NCBI GenBank assembly: GCA_016648135.1
Contig: JADDOH010010016.1
Location: forward strand, 1-64,000
Length of the DNA: 64,000 bases
Direction: 5' to 3'
Source: Agrypnia vestita
Lineage: Eukaryota > Arthropoda > Insecta > Trichoptera > Phryganeidae
The notes beneath the pieces are model-generated. The model made no database searches. It was not told the origin of the DNA and was given only the letters and a program-made list of their open reading frames with translations. The position numbers were made by a program, and so were the translations under genes. Positions 53,610-64,000 of the stretch are shown here, in pieces. How positions within the stretch are numbered: the first letter of the stretch is position 1; each line of letters starts with the position of its first letter.

Positions 53610-53629
53610 AAAATGGCGGCTACACGGCA

Positions 53630-54045
53630 GAGCAAATAATGATTTTCAGCTCGCTGCCAATATCGAGATGCGATAACTGGACTTGTACACCTTGCGAAAT
53701 TTTTCACCTCGTGTGTGCAGCTAGCATAAGATACGGGAGGAGAAGTGAATCGCCTTTAAACGCTTACAGCATTTCTCGCCACTTCGCAGATCGCCCTTAT
53801 TGCGCTCCGAGCGGGAAACACGGGTCGGCTTGTTCGTTATGACGTCGGGCGCCAGCGCGGGGAGGTTCGCGAGCGCGCCGCCAGGAGCGCTGCTCCGGCG
53901 GGAGTTTCGTCATAATAATAACTCCTGTCATCCGCCATTCCGCGCTAGGGACGTGCGAGCTCATATTTTATGAGGAGACCAGTTGCCGCGGCTCCCGAGC
54001 GAGTTGCCGCGGCTCCCGAGCGAGCTGCCGGGGCTCGGGGATGTT
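53630..54045. promoter_or_regulatory. CpG-dense patch with 21-bp tandem repeats
   Basis: CpG-rich from 53820 (GCGCGGGGAGGTTCGCGAGC at about 53855). GTTGCCGCGGCTCCCGAGCG is repeated at 53981 and 54002, with a partial third copy at 54023 (period 21 bp). The repeat keeps a reading frame, but no start, homology or splice site supports coding. Island-like; promoter or 5' exon of an unseen gene possible. Confidence 0.35.
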
Positions 54046-54109
54046 GCGCAAATGAATGCCGTCCAATACTGACGCGAATATTGGAAACAACTTACAACAA
54101 TTTTTTTTT

Positions 54110-54446
54110 TATTATGTAAAAGCCTATACGCATTGCTGCTCGTTACCTACTCTACATTTTTAATTTTTATACTCATGATTTGGTGCTATTCCTGAAACTT
54201 CATATTTCGCTACTTATAACTTATATTGTTTAATGTTTGTTCTTTTTAATTTTATGTTATATTTTTAGGTAAAAGCCTATACACATTGCCGCTATTTACT
54301 TTATATTTTTAACTTTTATACTCATGTTTTGGTGCTATACAGATATTGTTTAATGTATGTGCTTTTTGAAATTTATTTTATACTCTTTATGTAAAAGCCT
54401 AATGGGCGTAAACAAATAAATAAATAAATAAATAAATAAATAAAAT
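54110..54446 (+). mobile_element. LINE-like 3' end: 153-bp tandem units and (AAAT)n tail
   Basis: GTAAAAGCCTATACGCATTG at 54115 recurs as GTAAAAGCCTATACACATTG at 54268 and as GTAAAAGCCTAATGGGCG at 54391. Each full unit continues with TTTTATACTCATG and TTTGGTGCTAT. The last copy runs directly into (AAAT)n at 54412-54446. Looks like a LINE 3' UTR with internal repeats. No protein left. Confidence 0.6.
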
Positions 54447-54698
54447 AAACAAATGAACATAATACGATTCGTTTTTTTATTAATTTTATTTGTTTATATT
54501 TATACATATTTTTATTATTACAGATCGCGCCAAGCCTTATACAGCTTATCGGCACGATTCTTTTTCATTTTCTTGCATAAGTACATAGCATACATATTTA
54601 GTTATAGTTATTTGATATCAATATATCAGCGGCGCGCAGAAGGTTAGGTTATGCTATAACCCACTATGAATTAATAAAAAAACAATTTATATACATAT

Positions 54699-55400
54699 TG
54701 TCATGGGTCAATTATCGATATATTTAAAAAAATTCATAGTCACTGGGCATAAATAAAATGTAAGGACTATTCTTTAATTCACACTATTCCGTAATTAATC
54801 ACTCGTCTGTGGAAAACTTTACTATCGCTTGCTAGAATATTATGTTTAATTCTCGCACGTAAGTATTTCGCCCGCAGGGGCGTGTAGTGGGAACATCGCA
54901 GCATGACTTTTACGTAACCAATTATTTGGAAAAAAAATCGGAAAACAACATATATTTCGTAATATTTCTATCACAATTGTTGTCATAGTATTCATATTTT
55001 GAAATATCGTAAATATCTGTAGCATACATATTTTATTTCTATTTTTTTCTAAAATACACGTTTACAAAAAAGGCATGCTTCAATGTTCCCACTGCACGCG
55101 CCTGTTCGCCCGTTATCTGTCGCTTCGATAATCTACGCGTTAGTAACACTCAAGTGGCGTAGGTTAAATAAAAATAATCGTGAGCTCTCCGTGGCACTGG
55201 CTCCACCTTTTGTACGAAACACATTAGTTTTTCAAACCTTCGAGACTATTTTATAAATTACTAGTGTTTACGAAAATATCTCCGTTGCTTCCAGATAGTC
55301 TAAAACGTTTCCGAATGTTGTAGGGTGTCCCAAAATATTATGGAATGTTCGAGAGATTTCGATCGTGTTGTTGTTCTTGAGAGGCTGACTAGAGCGCCAC
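54699..55400 (+). mobile_element. LTR-like repeat B, interrupted by hAT MITE
   Basis: Starts TGTCATGGGTCAATTATCG; shares the block order listed for repeat A. The MITE at 54875-55104 splits it. The right boundary is uncertain (55330-55400). Confidence 0.5.
54875..55104. mobile_element. hAT-like MITE, copy 2, complete with 8-bp TSD
   Basis: 230 bp with termini CAGGGGCGTGTAGTGGGAAC and GTTCCCACTGCACGCGCCTG (about 33-bp imperfect inverted repeats), flanked by a perfect 8-bp duplication TTCGCCCG (54867-54874 and 55105-55112). The CAGGGGCG start and 8-bp TSD are hallmarks of hAT. Non-coding. Confidence 0.92.
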
Positions 55401-55471
55401 AAAAGAACAAACATACAAACATACATAGGCTGATAAACACATTACCCTCCTTTGCGTCGCGCAGTCGGGTA

Positions 55472-55515
55472 AAAAATGATGTACACGGTGAACTACCTTG
55501 TACATCATTTTTTTG
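55472..55515. repeat. 15-bp perfect hairpin
   Basis: AAAAAATGATGTACA and TGTACATCATTTTTT flank a 13-base loop CGGTGAACTACCT. The loop sequence itself recurs inverted at about 55577 (AAAGGTAGTTCA). Confidence 0.75.
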
Positions 55516-56569
55516 TGTAAATAAATTGTACAACAAAAAGTATAGATAATTTTTGTTGTCCAACTTTTTAACATAGGTGCACAAAGGTAGTTCATATACT
55601 AAATCTTTTAATTTAACATTTGAAAATTTCGGCGTTTTTGTTCGAAAATGTGGGTATCTATTATTCATTTGTATCAGATCGTACCTACATGCTAAAATAC
55701 ATTCTTTTTAGAACGACGACTTATATAATTTTGTTTTATATAAACGTAACAAATTGAATATTTAAAAAATAATTATGAAAATATAAGCATTAATCGATGG
55801 GTAGCGGCCAAAATATCCCTTTTTGTGTCTTAGAAAAAATCAATAGATTCTGAATATATATATATGTACGCAGAGAATGTTATTTTGCGAATATAAAGCT
55901 AGCAAAACGATGATAAAACCGTTATTAAATTATTAATAAATTTTCAATATTAATAGTCATATATTTTTAAATTTGCAACAATTTTTTTCATTTTTTGATG
56001 ATTTTTATTCATATACAGTAATGCTTTAAACAATATTGTGTATTTACACACGCATTTAGAGTTTTCAACCACTATTTAATTTTTTTTATTAATAAAACAT
56101 TAATTACTATTTTAAAATAAAAATTTAAAAGCATAAAATGTGTCAACAAATGATGCAGTTTTAAAAACATTTGAAAGCTGCGTAATTTCAAAAAAGCGTT
56201 ATTGATTTTTTCGCAGATTGATATAATTTCTGGAATACAGATAAAAGATAAGAACATTATGCTAGTGAACATATTTTTTCTATGGATGTTGGTCTATGCA
56301 CACAGATTGCATAATTGATTCGATTAGCCTCGTTACCCGTAGGTACCCGGCAGAATTACGTAGCTAAGTCTTAACGACATCGTTGGCATTAGATTTCCTC
56401 AATGTTTTTAATCTGGGTCAAGACGCGCATATTTACCTGAAAGATAAGATGGTATCAACTATGTATATAGGGAGATAATGAGAAAAATAAGTTCTTGCGA
56501 TTACGACACTTTGCTCAACACTATTTTTTACATTTGATATAATTTGCATCGCATAATGTACCTACATAC
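55516..56569. other. No gene seen
   Basis: AT-rich; nothing recognisable. Confidence 0.5.
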
Positions 56570-56797
56570 TAGGGTCGTGCAGTGAAAACAAGAAGCTTGA
56601 CTTTTTCCTAAGCATGTATTTTAAAAAGAAATCGAAATAAGAGATGTATATCGTAATATTTCTATCAAAATAATTAACACATTATTAAGATTTTAATATT
56701 TCATTATATTCTGCCAGATAAATATTTAATTCCGATTTTGTTTCCAAATATATGTTTAAACAAAAGTCATGCTTCTTGTACTCACTGCACGCCCCTG
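56570..56797. mobile_element. hAT-like MITE, copy 3, complete with 8-bp TSD
   Basis: 228 bp with termini TAGGGTCGTGCAGTGAAAAC and GTACTCACTGCACGCCCCTG, flanked by a perfect 8-bp duplication CTACATAC (56562-56569 and 56798-56805). Interior collinear with copies 1 and 2. Confidence 0.92.
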
Positions 56798-58120
56798 CTA
56801 CATACTCGGAGTGATAATTAAATATTTGGAATGTCCGCGACAAAGTTGTATCGAAACCACGTGAGAATTCGCGTTTGAATTTTTTTGAACTAGAGAGGGC
56901 ATAAATTTCAAGCTGAAAGAGCTAGTTATTACTGGGCTATTATGAAGGCAGCAGATATTTGAGTACACCTAAACAAAATCAGGGATCGAAATTTAGGGAA
57001 GTCACAACGCGTTCGCTGCGAGGAACTTTCTTACCCAAAAAGCTTTTTACTTAATTGGAGCATCCTACCTTTCCGTCTGACTGAATGTTGATTTTGGATA
57101 TTTCTTAAATTATATGCAGCACTTAAGGGACAAAGATTTTCTACTCAACGTACATTTTATTTATTAATTTCCATCCACGCTCTTTTGGCCTCTTACATAA
57201 ATAGTATAATATAAATAATGAAAAATAAACAATAGGATTAATAAAAAGACAAGTTAACAAAAAAGCATATTGATTCAATAGAAACTGATTCAAAAGAAAA
57301 ATATCAGTACACTTAACTAAGAATATTTATTCACATATAACTCGTTAAATGATCACTTAGAAACAAAAGAATTTTGAGTATTCCACGTCTATATACATTT
57401 ACCTATTCAATTCAGGTGCCTATATATATATATAATGCCTCTACAACGAAAAATATCCAAAATTAAATCTTTTTTATAATAATGGATGTCAAATTATATT
57501 ATATATAATTATATTCTACTACTCGACTTTCGAGAGTATCAGAATTTCTTATTGATAGGTGAAGTATTAAACAGACTAAATTAAAATATAGATTTCTTTT
57601 ACATGGATCAGGTTGAAATATAAATACTCAAACGAAGTACTTTTATAAAGTATAATAATGTCTTAGTAAATAAGTCGCGCTATATTACAAAAGTATGTTT
57701 ATATTAAAAAAGACTTATATGTTTGAATATTCTTAAAATTTTTTATTGTAAACATTGCATTGTATTAACTAGAGTATTAAATTATGCAAGATTAAATACT
57801 TAAACTGCATTATAAATGTTTCTTATATATATGCGATGGGAGACATACCTACTTCGCAAATAATGGTGAAGTTAAATAAATAATAAGGTATAAAAATAAA
57901 ATACGATTCTCTTTGTAACAATGTATGTAACTAACGTTAGGTACCAGACGTCACAAAAGATGAAGTATAAAGTAATAATAAATAGTAATAATATCCGTCA
58001 CTAATACAATTAAACCCGCGGCCGAAATATGTAGTGAAAATACTTCATTTTTCACGGGTGGTAATAAATAATACATAAATTATTTTGTAAATAATATCAC
58101 AGTTGAATAGGGTACGAAAA
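56798..58120. other. No gene seen
   Basis: Mostly very AT-rich without recognisable coding or repeats. Confidence 0.55.
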
Positions 58121-58470
58121 ATTGTATATTATAAAAGCAGCTTTATATTATATTGTTCCTGGCAACACAGCGCGGGTCGACTGGCTTCGTTCTTTTTATT
58201 TGAATCCAAAATCGCTCGCGCTAGACGCCGTTTTTTGCGGGAAAACGAAAGCGTGTGTGTTGCGCTGCACCGCGCGCATGTGTCGCGTCCTACGAACGGC
58301 GCGCGGTGGACAAAGGCGTATTTTTGACGCCATGTTGACTGGCGCGGCACACGATTCCGACACAATAAACGCAATAAACAGAACGCAAGAACATAATCGC
58401 CGCTACCGAATGTGAAATATTGGCGGCCATTAGCGCCGGTCGGCCGCGCGGTCGATTCCAATGAAATTAG
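58121..58470. promoter_or_regulatory. CpG-dense patch
   Basis: GC- and CpG-rich (CTGCACCGCGCGCATGTGTC at 58265, GGCCGCGCGGTCG at 58442). All long frames here (163 codons minus, 97 and 74 plus) overlap one another and show no motif, as expected from stop-poor GC-rich DNA. Promoter-like composition; no defended transcription start. Confidence 0.3.
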
Positions 58471-58980
58471 ATATTTGCGGTTTAAATAATATTGTATTCC
58501 GACGGCAGAGGGTGGCGTTCTGTGGGGAAATGTTACCACATACGGATAAGTAAGGATATGGAACCATACATGCTTGTTTTCTCGATAATTTGTGCGTCGA
58601 ATCCCAATTATTCGAACCACGATAATTTTAACATCAATAAATCTAACCTGTTATTTATTTAATTTAATTTTTTTAATTTAATTCGGTCATCCAACAGGGA
58701 GACACAATCGCTTGATAAGATGAAATACAAAAAAATATTTCAATGTCTCCCACAATTAAAGGATAACACAAATAGGACATAATCATAGATAAATCAATTT
58801 GAAATGAGAGATAAAACATCATTTAGCCGATTATTCCAAATTTAACATAGACATAAAGGGGCTCGTGATGTGCATAATATACATGATCAGGGAGGGGGAC
58901 GAGTTTCTAGTATCTGCCTCACCATATGAGGATAATCTTCATATTTAGTGTTTAAAATATCTATTGAATTTAAAAGGTAA
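58471..58980. other. Probable 3' UTR of the adjacent LINE; no gene
   Basis: AT-rich, downstream (minus strand) of the RT relic's coding end. Confidence 0.4.
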
Positions 58981-59425
58981 TTAATCTGAGCATATGCATG
59001 GCCTGGGAGAGGACTTCCAATTGTTGGTTTGATAAATTGGAAGGGAAAAGATGTACTTCTGGCTGGTAGGTCGGAATGGGACGTGGAAAGCTAGCAAGCT
59101 GGTGATTTCAGGAGAATCAATAAAGTTATGAATTATTTGGAAAAGAAAGGATTGATTTGACAATATTCGCCTGTCTTCTAGAGTTTCCAATTTATGAAAT
59201 TTTATTGAGTCCAAATAGTTAAAATTAAAATGAAATTTGTAGTTAATACGCTTAAAGAATGTTTTTTGAACGTTTTCGATTCTGTTAATATTAAATTTAT
59301 ACATGAGTGAGTATTGTTGAACATATAACATTAACCATATTGTTGAACAAAATTCGAGGTGAGGTCGAATATTGGTTATGTATAGTCTCCTAAATGTACT
59401 AATTTGCCTGAATGGAATTCGAATG
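58981..59425 (-). pseudogene. LINE ORF2 C-terminal half (L6, CR1/Jockey-like)
   Basis: One open minus frame of about 148 codons reads FRQISTFRRLYITNIRPHLE, then FCSTIWLMLYVQQYSL, then IENVQKTFFKRINY, then FHKLETLEDRRILSNQSFLF, then IIHNFIDSPEITSLL, ending at a stop near 58981. The order (VRP-LEY-S--W, then IE-VQ--F, then L--RR----L-F--K-----I) is that of the thumb and C-terminal helices after the RT palm. The catalytic palm is missing. The longest uninterrupted LINE frame in the window, so a relatively young fragment. Confidence 0.8.
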
Positions 59426-60124
59426 TCAATAATTCAATAAATCTACCACGTTAATTCTAAACTTAACAACCTCTATACCTCAATTCCAACAGCACTAATT
59501 GTAACCTTGATAATACGAATACTGTCTTCAAATTATTTGTATTGGAATGTTTTTTTAAGATAGTGAAACGTAATCAATTAAAATGCTAACAATTTTTTTT
59601 TTTTCAAATTTTCACGGCCGTTCAGAGCCTTGTGTGCAGTTTTGTTGGCTATTTTTTGCATGTCTTGTGTATCCGACATCTCTGGCCGAAGTTTCGGATC
59701 CTATTTTAAGGAAAATTATCAGGGCATCATCAACATGAGCCTTGATGATGATATCAAAAAGTTGGAGAGAGATCGGATACGAAAAATCGTTAGACGTTCC
59801 AACGAAAAATAAAATATTATATCTAAAATCCAAAGTTGACAATTTTCATTACCAGCTTATGCGATTGAAATTCTGTTTAATTAGTAAACATTATGGTCAA
59901 CATCTAATTCATTTACAAGGTAATTGATACTGTAAACATCGTTCAATCAATTACTTAAAGTTTTAGTAAACAAGTATACTTGTAATGATATTATTGATTA
60001 AAAAAATGAAATAGAAATAAAAAATTGTTACCAGAAGCGTAGAAAGATTATATAAATATTATCTGTTACCCATAAAAAAAACGGAATATTGGTTCGCGTC
60101 TTTCCTAAGACCTAGTATATATTT
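59426..60124. other. No gene seen
   Basis: The 60-76 codon frames at 59612-59927 have no motif. Confidence 0.5.
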
Positions 60125-60265
60125 TTAGTAACTTTTGGTGGTCTGCGGAGAAGCAGCGGTAGCAACATCGCTATCGTTGCCGCCTTCGAGTTTGCTGGCC
60201 CGGGGTTCAAGCCCCATCTTCTGTTGCACGAAGTTACGCGGACAGACAGATGGACAGACAAAAAT
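60125..60265 (+). mobile_element. tRNA-like SINE (family S3), tentative
   Basis: GGTTCAAGCCCC at 60204 fits a pol III B box. Upstream GGTGGTCTGCGGAGAAGC at 60137 is a weak A box. The tail CGGACAGACAGATGGACAGAC-like sequence resembles the GGACGGACAGACAGAC motif of the 50-51 kb duplicated block. Confidence 0.45.
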
Positions 60266-60823
60266 ACGAAGTATTATATTCAGATAAGAATTTTCAATTT
60301 TAATTTTTAAAGGAATAACTAATGCCGTTGGAACAGGATATGGAAGCACGGACCAGTACGGTGTATCCCATTTAAAACATATTAATCTTTCAGCGTGTTT
60401 TATTCGAGGGAATAACGATGGATAAACAACCAATTACCGCTCGCCATTAGTAGATGGCGCTAATGACCGCCTCACGTGTGAACCGGCCCTTTCCGTGGAA
60501 AAAATGTGGGATGTGTGAACGCGGCCTTAGGAGAGCGATATTTAAATACGGCGTGACAAATGTAACGGAAAATGATTAAGGCGCTCGCCCACGAGCAAAA
60601 AGGTCATCATGCAGACAGAAGAACGAGGCGACCTTTTTGGTCAAATCGGCTGATTAATTGTTACCAGTGTTCGACAAATATATGTGCATTTGGGTGATTT
60701 TTTATTCGAAGTAATAATTGAATAAAAACCCACGTGTGATAAATAACAATTCTTAGGACTACATATGGTCAAAAGAGACATGTTTTTGATGCATGCAATA
60801 TATTTCATGTGAGTTTCAAATAC
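60266..60823. other. No gene seen
   Basis: A 102-codon minus frame at 60125-60433 overlaps the SINE-like sequence and has no domain. Confidence 0.45.
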
Positions 60824-61580
60824 GTATACATGTTGTCTCGCAGCTAGCGGCAAAAACGGTGGTGGAGACGTCTCCCTTCAATTTTGAATGGAAAATATTA
60901 TTTACACTTTGGGTGAGTTGCCGACCGAAGATATCACATCATATTATTTAAATATTCTTCATGAAAGTAATTTATGAAGAATATTTAAAATTTATTTGCT
61001 TTGGTAAAAGTCAAATAAAATGATTACAGCAGAAAATTAAAAAATATATTTTTTTAAGATTTTTAATTTTTTTTATTTATTTATTTTTACGATTTACACC
61101 AATTACAATAAAATAAATTTTTTATACATGTCTAGATAATAGTGTACATTATATATGTAAACTTATATCAGCATGCATGATCATTTACAAATGTATACAT
61201 ATACATATATGAAATTTATAAAACAGTATCTTCTTAAATAATTGTTATATTGTTGTTTTTTTGTTTGCAAGGTGATTTGATGGTAAAATGTGTCTTAAAT
61301 AGACGCAAGGGTGGCATACTTCTGCTCTGATCCAACCTCAGTGATAGAATGTTAAATACTTACATCCATATATAAATATAAACATATATTTGCTAAATAT
61401 ACGTTTTTTTAGAATTTTTTATATTGTTTTATATGTGAAAAAATATGCAATCTTTGATGTACGCTTATCTCCGTAACTGTCGACATTTCACTCAAAGTAT
61501 AAATAATATTTTATATTTTAAATTTAATGAAGACATCTCTCCCGATGTTTTTGCTACTAGTTACGAGACACCCTGTATAC
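60824..61580. mobile_element. TIR element (about 757 bp), non-autonomous
   Basis: The left end GTATACATGTTGTCTCGC and the right end, read reversed, GTATACAGGGTGTCTCGT start long imperfect inverted repeats (to about 60937 and from about 61475). They continue through CTAGCGGCAAAAAC, GAGACGTCTCCC, GAAAATATTATTTACACTTTG and GTCGAC-like blocks. The interior has no transposase; a hairpin of 16 bp lies at 60947-60990. A fragment of one end is at 26028-26078. Confidence 0.65.
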
Positions 61581-63469
61581 AAAACATAATGCAACGTTTT
61601 TTCAAACTCGTATCGAGCATGCATCCAACGAATGGTCGCCTCTTCATGACCCATAGCCGGAGTTAAGGTAGTATGTATGCGGGTGCAACTAATTCAGACT
61701 CATGCCGTGTGTACTGTTCCAACAAAAGTAATAATTAAAAAATACTAGGTATAAGTATAAACATTGGCTCTTAAGAATTTTTGAGTCAAAGAGTGAAATT
61801 CCCAATAACACAAAAAAATCTGATGTCATAGTATGTGGCGTATTGATGCAACAACGTCATTATCCATGATGGATAGTGGCACTTATAAATCTATATGCTA
61901 CAAAATACTTATTTGAAAATTCGATACCATAGTCTATTTAATGGGTGGATAATATAATAGATTAGAAATATGGCAGAGTGCTCTATATAATGTGTATTTA
62001 ATCAAAAGGTTATTAATTTTTTTTTATTGTATCGATAAAAATTAAAATAGCATAAATTTTTATTTACTAACTTACTGTTTCTAACATAGTAGAATAAACA
62101 TTATTTTCTATGTTAAAGATTAAGTTTTATCTTAATCAGAATAGATTTTAACAATCTCTGAGATATTTATCTTATTGGAAGAATGTTTCAAAGTACTTTG
62201 TGAATATCGAAGAGAGCTAGCTACATAAGATGTGAGTGGTATATGCGGGCACACATTATTCCGCCGTTTAGTGTAATCAATCATATTAATATATTTCTAC
62301 ACAAGATGAGCTGTAAAAAAGGCTTTCATCAATCTCCCAAGAACAAACATGTACCTACACGCCTATTATGACGTCACTAACTTTTATATTTCTTTTATAA
62401 CTATAAGATAAAATATGTTTTTATTTTGCAGTATTTATAAATAAGTGATTTGAGAGTATTGATAGATGGTAATAATTAGCCACTATACAAATTAACATCC
62501 TTAATATAAAAAGTGGTTTTTAATTAAATCAAATTAATGATTAAATTTGGTTAACTAACCATTTGAGTTTATACAGGGTATAACAGAGTTCTTCCACATT
62601 ATTAAACAGGCCTAAGTAAGCTTTTAAGACAAAAAAATTCTAAAGTGTGTTTAAATATAATTATTCTGCAAGCTTTGTATAATTTTATTTGACTAATATT
62701 AAATAATGAATTTATAATCGGTTTCAAAAACAATATTTTTCATTAGGGTGATAAAAAAAAACCAATCAAAATCTAGTTACTGCATAAATATAAATTTGAA
62801 AATAAAATATGATGAAAAGATGTAGGAAAATAACATAAAATATTGAAAATGTTTAAGGAGACCCATTCACGAAACATGTAAATAAGTTTATTTACCAATC
62901 AGGTGATGGTTGTTTAACATTCTCAGATGACACGGGTAATTTGCCCTGAAACTCGTAATACAGTAAAATCGAATCGAAATAGAACCAGAATTCTACCGCA
63001 ATCTCTAAAATAAAAATTTGAATTCTCAACCATTCCCATTAGGTGTTAAAATAAAAAAGGCACGTCCGGGTGTTGTAATCTTAGTGTTCATAAAGACTTT
63101 GAAGTCGGATAAATATGAATACTGTATTTATTTATTATATTAATCATTAATATAATAGTTTATATGTATATAAGTAAATAAACTTATCAATTATTGTGTC
63201 AACTTTCTAAAAATGAGAAAAAATATTATTGATAGCATGAAGACACGTACAAGTCGGCCAGCGTGCGCCTGCTACTATGCACTTCAGACCACACTCTATA
63301 CCAAGCGCACCACACACTGCGCTCCCCGCACCATTTTCCACAATCTGACAAAACAACGCCAGTTTCTTAAGAAAACTTTTTTGTTGGGTTTGGTAAATAT
63401 ATGAAGATTGAAATTATTTGTACAATAGATTACTAAGGAATGCCTTAAATATGAATTGTGCATTTAGTA
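61581..63469. other. No gene seen
   Basis: AT-rich; TTTATACAGGGTATAACAG at 62570 resembles the TIR start above. The 63-codon frame at 63213-63404 has no motif. Confidence 0.5.
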
Positions 63470-63960
63470 TATTCACAGATGTATTCACATACTGAGGGGC
63501 AATGTCAACTCAAACCTAAAAGGAAAACGTCTTTTGGGCAAAAACAATTTAATTTCACTACCCCGCTTGTTTTTAACAAGTTACCTAATGAAACTAAAGA
63601 AATAAATCTACACAAACCTTTTAAACATCATATTACTAAGTTTATAAAAATATCAGATAGAAGGTATGCTGAAGAAGTGATCCGCCCTTGACCTCTGAAT
63701 TGGCAAAAACTGATTTATATAATTTAAAGTATACTATAATATAATATTTATTTATGTAACTACTTAAATTCTTACCTTAATTTTGTATGTATATTTTCTT
63801 TTCTTTTTATTTTCTTTTAGATTTAGATTCTTTAATTGTCATTTGTTAATATTACATAAATACCATATGAGAATAACTGCCACAGAATGGGTTTTTACTT
63901 AGTGTGGCAGTTATTAGTAACTTGTATTAATATATTAATAAATAAATAAATAAACAAACA
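63470..63960 (+). pseudogene. LINE ORF2 C-terminus and 3' UTR (family L6)
   Basis: The plus frame to a stop at about 63691 reads CQLKPKRKTSFGQKQFNF, TTPLVFNKLPNETKEINL, HKPFKHHITKFIK. The pattern R-T-FG---F-----FN-LP-E-K-----F-K is the C-terminus of CR1/Jockey-like proteins. The 3' UTR carries a stem-loop (AACTGCCACA/TGTGGCAGTT, 63875-63912) also kept at 26393-26500, and then (AATA)n and (AAAC)n tails. 5'-truncated; RT core absent. Confidence 0.75.
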
Positions 63961-64000
63961 AACAAACAAACAAACAAACAAACAAACAAACAAACAAACA
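63934..64000 (+). repeat. (AATA)n-(AAAC)n tail, runs off the window
   Basis: AATA units to about 63953, then AAAC/ACAA units to the window end: the A-rich microsatellite tail of the LINE fragment. Confidence 0.9.

Noticed and set aside
58129..58620. 163-codon minus-strand frame
   Set aside because: Lies in a CpG-rich patch with open frames on both strands and no recognisable domain; expected from stop-poor GC-rich DNA.

Overview
This window looks like repeat-rich intergenic or intronic DNA from an arthropod, most likely an insect. It is AT-rich, has interstitial tracts of the insect telomere pentamer (CCTAA/TTAGG), and is packed with decayed non-LTR retrotransposon ends of types common in insects. 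A lepidopteran is plausible but not proven. I found no host protein gene, rRNA or functional tRNA gene. Almost every open frame is short and either meaningless or part of a broken transposon.

Layout. 0-10 kb: hAT-like MITEs, LINE 3' ends (one running straight into a telomeric repeat) and the first foldback and ribozyme-like elements. 10-19 kb: a LINE tail, an 88-bp higher-order satellite (15.9-17.1 kb), a hammerhead-like motif beside it, and an inverted repeat with 295-bp arms that read as identical (17.6-18.3 kb). 19-32 kb: SINEs, three foldbacks carrying hammerhead-like motifs, and a reverse-transcriptase relic. 32-47 kb: SINEs, further LINE relics, two more hammerhead-like motifs, a possible LTR, a transposase scrap and a CpG-rich patch. 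47-57 kb: a cluster of nested insertions (a LINE inside one LTR-like repeat, a hAT MITE inside a second, a LINE inside a tandemly duplicated block). 57-64 kb: a CpG-rich patch, two more LINE C-termini and a TIR element.

The most interesting system is a set of about nine loci carrying hammerhead-ribozyme-like cores (CUGANGA, then a stem II hairpin, then GAA, then a short palindromic stem III, then H17) inside dispersed, often head-to-head inverted repeats. This is the architecture known for the terminal repeats of Penelope-like elements, whose minimal hammerheads act as dimers. Several sub-families share a downstream motif, and three loci show a U3/A8 state in place of C3/G8, which would preserve the catalytic C3-G8 pair. 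No Penelope reverse transcriptase is in the window, so these are non-autonomous or remnant copies.

The genes do not work together as a pathway. What can be read is transposition history: target-site duplications, an empty-site sister copy, LINE family-specific microsatellite tails, and satellite growth by nested duplication.
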